11,282 bases of DNA from Dehalococcoidales bacterium. GTDB lineage: Bacteria > Chloroflexota > Dehalococcoidia > Dehalococcoidales > UBA5760. The stretch covers positions 1-11,282 of the forward strand of contig JAQUOC010000041.1 of NCBI GenBank assembly GCA_028717305.1, read 5' to 3'. The notes under the pieces are model-generated. The model was not told the DNA's origin. It saw only the letters and a program-made list of their open reading frames with translations, and did no database searches. The position numbers and the translations under genes were made by a program. Positions 7,419-11,282 of the stretch are shown one piece after another (the stretch's first letter is position 1; each line of letters starts with the position of its first letter).

Positions 7419-7859
7419 TTACCTCCCTGCTTCTTTCTCTATTACCCTCTTGAATATCTGCAGGTTGTCCCGGGAGTGGTTGTTGATGAAGCCTTCCACC
7501 TGTTCGTCGTTAAACTTGGCTCCATCCGCCATGGTGAAGTCCTGAATCCAGGTCAGATTCACCCCTACCGGAGTAGGGGTATAAAGCCAGATAATCTTCA
7601 TATACTTGAAGGGGAATGCCGGCTCCATCTTCTGGGCATAGGTAAAGTAATAGTCCTTAAAGAGAAGACGGAATGACTGCCAGGAATTACCTTCATCATC
7701 GGTCAACTGGAAGGTGATTTTGTTCCCCTCCCGTTTCAGTACCTTGGCCTCTTTGTACTCACCGCCGAACAGCTCCGTCCACCGCCCGATATCATTGGAG
7801 ATATCGAAGACCTGCTCGTAGGGCGCCTCGATCAGAATAGAGTTTACCGTATGTCCCAT
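7419..7859 (-). CDS. SRPBCC-fold polyketide aromatase/cyclase
   Basis: The 146-residue single-domain protein has a START/SRPBCC (Bet v1-like) fold. Its pattern resembles the monodomain aromatase/cyclases of type II polyketide pathways (TcmN N-terminal, ZhuI, WhiE-type) rather than other SRPBCC proteins. It starts with a strand ending in IEAPYEQVFD, then IGRWTELFGG (24-33), then SWQSFR (59-64), a WIQDFT strand (104-109) and a C-terminal helix with NNHSRDNLQIFK (126-137), comparable with the NS-x-x-x-L-x-x-x-K ending of the known family. Such enzymes fold the ACP-bound poly-beta-ketone and close and aromatise the first ring in a deep pocket. AAGGAGG at 7865-7871 is an excellent Shine-Dalgarno 5 nt from the ATG. 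It sits 3 bp from the ketoreductase gene and 14 bp from the PF04199 gene. The fold is secure; the aromatase role rests on motif likeness and context. Confidence 0.82.
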   Translation of the reverse strand: MGHTVNSILIEAPYEQVFDISNDIGRWTELFGGEYKEAKVLKREGNKITFQLTDDEGNSWQSFRLLFKDYYFTYAQKMEPAFPFKYMKIIWLYTPTPVGVNLTWIQDFTMADGAKFNDEQVEGFINNHSRDNLQIFKRVIEKEAGR

Positions 7860-7873
7860 TCTTGCCTCCTTTT

Positions 7874-8677
7874 TTATTCAATAATGGCGACCGCTCTTAC
7901 CGCAGCGGCACCTACTCCTTTTATCTTTATCGGGAAACAGGCCAGCCGGAAACCATACGAGGGAATCTTGTCCAGGTTGGCCAGCCTCTCGATGTGACAG
8001 TACTCCTTTTCCCTGCCGTAGAAGTGGGCCGGCCATAGGTGGGCATTATCCTTCGTCTTTAAAAAATCGGTCACCATCCTGTTGAGCGGACGGTCAAAGC
8101 TGAAGGTATCGATCCCGACCACCTTTACCTTGAAGTCCAGAATATAGGCCAGCGCCTCCCGGCTCACCCCGACAAAATGGGAGTAGTATTTTCGAGTTCC
8201 CCATAGCTTATCGCCGCCGGTACGGATAAGGACGATATCCATGGGCTTTATCTCATACCGAATGCTGTCGAGCGCTCGCTCCACATCCTCCCTGCCAATA
8301 AGCCCTCCCGGCTCCTTCTGGGAACAGTCCAAGACGACGCCGTCCCCATAGCACCACTCAACGGGTATATCCTCTATCTGCTTGGCCTCTTTTCCTTCGC
8401 AAAGAGGCCCGAAGTGATAGGGCGCATCAAGGTGAGTGCCGCTATGGACCGCCGCCCTGACCCACTCCAGGGACAGGAAGGCACCGTCCTTAAAGGAATT
8501 ACGCGTAATCCGCTCCCGTCCCGTAATATAGCCCATAATTCCTCTTATCCCGTGAGACTTCGCCCAAATCCGGCCGAAACGGTCTCCGCCACCCCTGTGT
8601 CCCCACCTCGTTATCTTCACCGGGTGGGGCTCCATAACACAGTCATCGATGGGAAGACTCAGGTCGATAATTCTCAT
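7874..8677 (-). CDS. PF04199-family putative cyclase / metal-dependent hydrolase
   Basis: The 267-residue product begins MRIIDLSLPIDD, a typical start for the family. The metal-binding signature HSGTHLDAPYHF is at residues 78-89, matching the HxGTHxDxPxH consensus, followed by a VDVVLIRTG-type strand (here MDIVLIRTGGDK) and GIDTFSFD. The family includes kynurenine formamidase and isatin hydrolase and was named for putative cyclases in antibiotic biosynthesis. Here, between the ACP and aromatase/cyclase genes, a cyclisation or thioester/lactone hydrolysis step is the likely role. The start at 8677 overlaps the ACP stop as TAATG. An in-frame ATG at 8722 would add 15 mostly basic residues (MRRRRAEDRRREAGI) and overlap the ACP by 46 bp; I reject it because the extension is a shadow of the ACP frame. 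Kynurenine formamidase is the main alternative but has no tryptophan-pathway neighbours. Confidence 0.85.
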   Translation of the reverse strand: MRIIDLSLPIDDCVMEPHPVKITRWGHRGGGDRFGRIWAKSHGIRGIMGYITGRERITRNSFKDGAFLSLEWVRAAVHSGTHLDAPYHFGPLCEGKEAKQIEDIPVEWCYGDGVVLDCSQKEPGGLIGREDVERALDSIRYEIKPMDIVLIRTGGDKLWGTRKYYSHFVGVSREALAYILDFKVKVVGIDTFSFDRPLNRMVTDFLKTKDNAHLWPAHFYGREKEYCHIERLANLDKIPSYGFRLACFPIKIKGVGAAAVRAVAIIE

Positions 8678-8913
8678 TATCCCAGCTTCTCTCCGACGGT
8701 CTTCAGCACGTCGCCGACGCAATTCCTGTTGGTAATCTCACCATCCTTGAGGCGGATATTGAACTCCTTTTCCAAAGCAACCACCAGTTCCACCATCTCC
8801 GTTGAGTCCATCTTGAGATCATCCCTCAGGTTTGCCTGCGGAGTAATCTCGGCAGGACTCAGGTCAAGAAACCTGGCGAAAAAATCCTGCAACCTTTCTT
8901 CAATATTCGCCAT
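8677..8913 (-). CDS. Acyl carrier protein of the type II polyketide synthase
   Basis: The 78-residue acidic protein has the four-helix ACP layout. The phosphopantetheine attachment Ser37 sits in LKMDSTEMVEL, preceded by the ANLRDDL segment and followed by VVALEKEFNIRL. The family carries growing acyl chains as thioesters on a 4'-phosphopantetheine arm. Thr rather than the usual Leu follows the serine (DST versus DSL), as in a number of specialised ACPs. It is directly downstream of KS-beta, in the KS-alpha, KS-beta, ACP order of a minimal type II PKS, so it is most likely dedicated to the pathway and not the general fatty-acid ACP. AAAGGAG at 8923-8929 lies 9 nt before the ATG and within the end of the KS-beta gene, implying coupled translation. 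Confidence 0.92.
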   Translation of the reverse strand: MANIEERLQDFFARFLDLSPAEITPQANLRDDLKMDSTEMVELVVALEKEFNIRLKDGEITNRNCVGDVLKTVGEKLG

Positions 8914-8918
8914 AACCG

Positions 8919-10142
8919 CTAACTCCTTTCTACGGCCAGAACGGCATTTATACCCCCGCGACCGCGCGAAATGACAATGGCACGATTAACCTCTTTAGAC
9001 CGACTCTTGTTCGGAACATAGTCCAGATTGCACTCCGGGTCCTCTGTCCGGTAGTTTATCGTGGGCAGAATAACCCCCTCTTGCATAGTCAGCAGGGTAC
9101 CGACCAGGTCAACGGCTCCGGATGCCCCCAGCAGGTGCCCGAACATGGACTTCGGGGCGCTGACCGGTATCTCCGCCGCATAATCGCCGAATACCGCCTT
9201 GATTGCCTTTGTCTCGCTGACATCGCCCAGTTCGGTTGCCGCCCCGTCGGCACAAATGTAATCAATATCACCGGGTTGATAACCGGCATTATCCAGGGCA
9301 GCCTTTATCGCCCTGGCCAGTCCTTTACCATCCTGGTCCGACGTGATGCGGTTAGCACCATCACAGGAAGTTCCGAATCCGGTAATCGACCCGTAGACAG
9401 TCGTTCCCCTGCTCCGAGCGGAATCCATATCCTCCAGGATTACGATTGCCGCCCCTTCCCCGATAACAAAACCATCCCTTTCCTTATCGAACGGTCGATA
9501 AGTACCCCGGGAAAGAGAGCCTTCCGTGGTGCAGCAGAGCAATGCGTACGGAGTAACCGGGGCTTCGGTGCCTCCAGCCAGAGCGATAGCCGCTTTATTG
9601 TTTCTGATTTCCCTTACCGCACAGCCGACAGCCATCAAGGCTCCCGCCCTGTCGGCGACTACCGTCTTGCTATACCCCTTGATGCCGTAACAAATGGAGA
9701 TTTGGCCCTGGGGAGCAGCGGCAAACCAAGCGCTGGCATTATAGGGGCTTACCCCATTCCTGCCTTCCTGATAGAGATCACGCAGCTCTGTCTCCGCATA
9801 GAGCCACCCCCCCAGTGTATTGCCCAGGAAGACGCCTACGCTGTAAGGGTCTTCTTTAGCCAAATCTATACCGGCATCTTTCAGGGCCTGCTCGGTAGCT
9901 ACCAGAGCCATCACCGAGAACCGGTCCATCTTCTTCAGGAGACGGGGAGAAAGGTTACCCGTGTCAAATTCTTTGACTTGCCCGGCCACCTGTGAAGGAT
10001 AGGCTGAAGCATCGAATCTGGTAATAGGGGAAACGAATGACTTCCCCTCCCTGATGTTCTGCCAGAACCCTTCCTTGCCCACTCCGGGAGGGGCTACTAT
10101 ACCTACCCCGGTAACAGCCACTTCTTTCAATTCGAGTTCCAC
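8919..10142 (-). CDS. Ketosynthase-beta / chain-length factor of type II PKS
   Basis: The 407-residue protein has the full ketosynthase (thiolase) fold with VAVTGVGIVAPPG near the start, RYRPFDKERDGFVIGEG-like sequence (TYRPFDKERDGFVIGEG, 214-230) and a GRGGINA C-terminus. The active-site cysteine is replaced by Arg165 in VVADRAGALMAVG. The first catalytic His becomes Asp299 in ICADGAATELGD, closely matching the FADGA motif of chain-length factors. Lys331 and the second His (336, in KSMFGH) are retained. It should therefore not condense chains but pair with the KS-alpha upstream and set chain length, possibly decarboxylating malonyl-ACP for priming. The start is uncertain. A GTG at 10142 overlaps KS-alpha by 16 bp, whereas a TTG at 10130 forms a TTGA overlap with its stop and has an AAGGTGG site 8 nt upstream. 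Confidence 0.9.
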   Translation of the reverse strand: MELELKEVAVTGVGIVAPPGVGKEGFWQNIREGKSFVSPITRFDASAYPSQVAGQVKEFDTGNLSPRLLKKMDRFSVMALVATEQALKDAGIDLAKEDPYSVGVFLGNTLGGWLYAETELRDLYQEGRNGVSPYNASAWFAAAPQGQISICYGIKGYSKTVVADRAGALMAVGCAVREIRNNKAAIALAGGTEAPVTPYALLCCTTEGSLSRGTYRPFDKERDGFVIGEGAAIVILEDMDSARSRGTTVYGSITGFGTSCDGANRITSDQDGKGLARAIKAALDNAGYQPGDIDYICADGAATELGDVSETKAIKAVFGDYAAEIPVSAPKSMFGHLLGASGAVDLVGTLLTMQEGVILPTINYRTEDPECNLDYVPNKSRSKEVNRAIVISRGRGGINAVLAVERS

Positions 10143-11282
10143 CTTCCCAGTATCATTGAGGAATGGACACCGGAAAAACCGCTGCTGGTCTTCAAGATGT
10201 AATCAACCCTTTTTTCACGAGCCTTGTTGGCAACATAGTCCAGATCACAATCCGGGTCAGAAACCTCCTGATTTATCGTCGGTGGCAGGATATCGGTCTC
10301 AAAAGTAAGGGCACCGGCAACAAGCTCAACGCTGTTGGCGGCCGCCAGGGGATGACCGATCATGGACTTGAGAGAGCTTATCGGAATCTGGTAAGCCCTG
10401 CTGCCAAAGACCTTCTTATAGGCATTCGTCTCGAAGACGTCATTCTGCTTGGTGGAGCTCCCATGGGCATTGATATACCCGATCTTCTCCGGGAGCAGCC
10501 CGGCATCATTCAAGGCAAGCTTGATAGAAGGGACCATACTATCACCATCGGCAGGCAGGTCGGTCATATGGTAAGCATTGCAGCAGGTGCCAAAACCTTT
10601 GATTTCACAGTAGATGCGGGCGCCGCGGCCCAGGGCGTGGCCCAGTTCTTCCAGCACCAGAATGCCACACCCTTCCGAGAGAACAAACCCATCCCTCTCC
10701 TTATCGAAGGGCCGGGAAGCCTTGTCCGGCGCATCGTTTCTCGCTGAGATTACATTTAAGACATCGAAGGAAGCAAAGGTTATCGGACATAGAGGCGCCT
10801 CGGCAGCACCGGTAATCATGACATCGGCCAATCCGTCCTGGATAACTTCATAGGCAAAACCCACGGCATCGGTACCGGCAGTACAACCGGTAGATACGGT
10901 GGCACAAATACTCTTTAGCTGATAGCGTGCCGCTATTTCACTGGAAGGCGTATTGAACATAGAGGCATCATAAAGATGCGGCCTCACCTTTTTGGGATCG
11001 ATAGGGTCTTTGCCGCCGTTGGTCACCCTCAAAAACTCTTCGTCCATATATCTCGTACCGCAGATAGCATTAGCGAGACAGATCCCCGTCCGCTCTCTTA
11101 CCTCATCACCGAAAACAAACCGGGCATCAGCCACCGCGGCCTCTGCCCCGGCCACGGCAAACTGCACGTAGCGATCCATCCGCTCCGCCTCCTCCCCGCT
11201 GAGACCGAAGGCGAAGGGATCGAAGTCAACCACCTGAGCGGCTATCTGAGAGCGGAATTGCGAGACATCGTAATCAGTAACC
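10127..11282 (-). CDS. Ketosynthase-alpha of type II PKS (N-terminus outside window)
   Basis: The frame stays open to the window edge, so the start lies beyond 11282. Upstream of a GTG at 11233 the frame still encodes ketosynthase sequence (YDVSQFRSQIAAQVVDFDP), showing that the GTG is internal. About 384 residues are visible and perhaps 35-45 are missing. The catalytic triad is complete: Cys in VSTGCTAGTDAVG (codon 10885-10883), His in INAHGSSTKQND and His in KSMIGHPLAAANSVE. VSTGCT-x-G-x-D-x-VG is the signature of KS-alpha from type II polyketide pathways rather than the shorter FabF pattern. RPFDKERDGFVLSEG and a GFSGVHSS C-terminus are also typical. It condenses malonyl-ACP units as a heterodimer with the following KS-beta. 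Its stop lies inside the KS-beta gene. The cluster probably extends further upstream. Confidence 0.92.
   Translation of the reverse strand, partial: VTDYDVSQFRSQIAAQVVDFDPFAFGLSGEEAERMDRYVQFAVAGAEAAVADARFVFGDEVRERTGICLANAICGTRYMDEEFLRVTNGGKDPIDPKKVRPHLYDASMFNTPSSEIAARYQLKSICATVSTGCTAGTDAVGFAYEVIQDGLADVMITGAAEAPLCPITFASFDVLNVISARNDAPDKASRPFDKERDGFVLSEGCGILVLEELGHALGRGARIYCEIKGFGTCCNAYHMTDLPADGDSMVPSIKLALNDAGLLPEKIGYINAHGSSTKQNDVFETNAYKKVFGSRAYQIPISSLKSMIGHPLAAANSVELVAGALTFETDILPPTINQEVSDPDCDLDYVANKAREKRVDYILKTSSGFSGVHSSMILGRWNSN
10139..10145 (-). promoter_or_regulatory. Shine-Dalgarno-like site favouring a TTG start of KS-beta
   Basis: AAGGTGG on the minus strand lies 8 nt before TTG at 10130-10128, which overlaps the KS-alpha stop as TTGA. 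From this TTG the protein would begin M-K-E-V-A-V-T-G-V-G, exactly where most ketosynthases begin. The GTG at 10142 lies inside the site itself and has no separate Shine-Dalgarno at normal spacing. Confidence 0.4.

Noticed and set aside
8678..8722. N-terminal extension of the PF04199 protein beginning MRRRRAEDRR
   Set aside because: It lies wholly inside the ACP gene, is highly basic, and is not expected for the family. MRIIDLSLPI at 8677 is the natural start with a TAATG junction.
9081..9995. Long plus-strand open frame of 304 codons opposite the KS-beta gene
   Set aside because: It is antisense to a protein with complete ketosynthase motifs, its translation shows no family pattern, and it has no operon context. 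It is a mirror of biased codon use on the minus strand.
11231..11233. GTG at 11233 as the start of KS-alpha
   Set aside because: The frame upstream is open and still encodes ketosynthase-like sequence, and starting here would drop the N-terminal strand of the fold. The gene is cut by the window edge.
8919..11282. Interpretation of the two ketosynthases as duplicated FabF of fatty-acid synthesis
   Set aside because: The downstream copy lacks the catalytic Cys and has the ADGA motif of chain-length factors, and the upstream copy has the VSTGCT-x-G signature. The aromatase/cyclase and PF04199 neighbours do not belong to a fab operon.
1..11282. tRNA or rRNA genes, CRISPR arrays, insertion sequences or integrase genes
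   Set aside because: No cloverleaf sequences, regularly spaced repeats, transposase motifs or long terminal inverted repeats were seen.

Overview
This 11.3 kb window is bacterial. Genes are tightly packed with Shine-Dalgarno sites and start/stop overlaps, and GC content is moderate to high. The plus-strand order TldD, TldE/PmbA, PAC2 protein, HEAT-repeat protein, MtnA, MTA phosphorylase resembles my recollection of Dehalococcoides-type genomes. A Dehalococcoidia (Chloroflexota) source is therefore my best guess, at about 50% confidence; no database was consulted.

Plus strand, 1-5706. The window opens inside tldD (C-terminal 189 residues), directly followed by its partner tldE. Next come a PAC2-family protein with a polyglutamate tail and a HEAT-repeat scaffold protein. 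After a 124-bp gap with a candidate promoter and small inverted repeats come mtnA and mtnP/mtaP. These two genes encode successive but reverse-ordered steps of 5'-methylthioadenosine salvage: MtnP makes methylthioribose-1-phosphate and MtnA isomerises it.

Minus strand, 5725-11282. Seven co-directional genes are packed with gaps of 14 bp or less or with overlaps. In transcription order they are a ketosynthase (KS-alpha, N-terminus beyond the right edge), a second ketosynthase without the active-site Cys (KS-beta, or chain-length factor), an acyl carrier protein, a PF04199-type cyclase/hydrolase, an SRPBCC aromatase/cyclase, an SDR ketoreductase and a PF04909-type amidohydrolase/decarboxylase. 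This is the gene set of an aromatic type II polyketide synthase: minimal PKS, ketoreductase, aromatase/cyclase, second cyclase and a possible decarboxylase. Such clusters are best known from Actinobacteria, so one in a likely anaerobic Chloroflexota lineage is the main discovery here.

Proposed working order: KS-alpha/KS-beta build a poly-beta-ketone chain on the ACP from malonyl units. The SDR reduces one ketone, the SRPBCC protein closes and aromatises the first ring, and the PF04199 protein may act in a later cyclisation or hydrolysis. The amidohydrolase may decarboxylate an aromatic acid. No malonyl-CoA:ACP transacylase, phosphopantetheinyl transferase, transporter or regulator lies in the window, so these are elsewhere or upstream beyond position 11282. 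The two blocks converge with only 18 bp between their stop codons.
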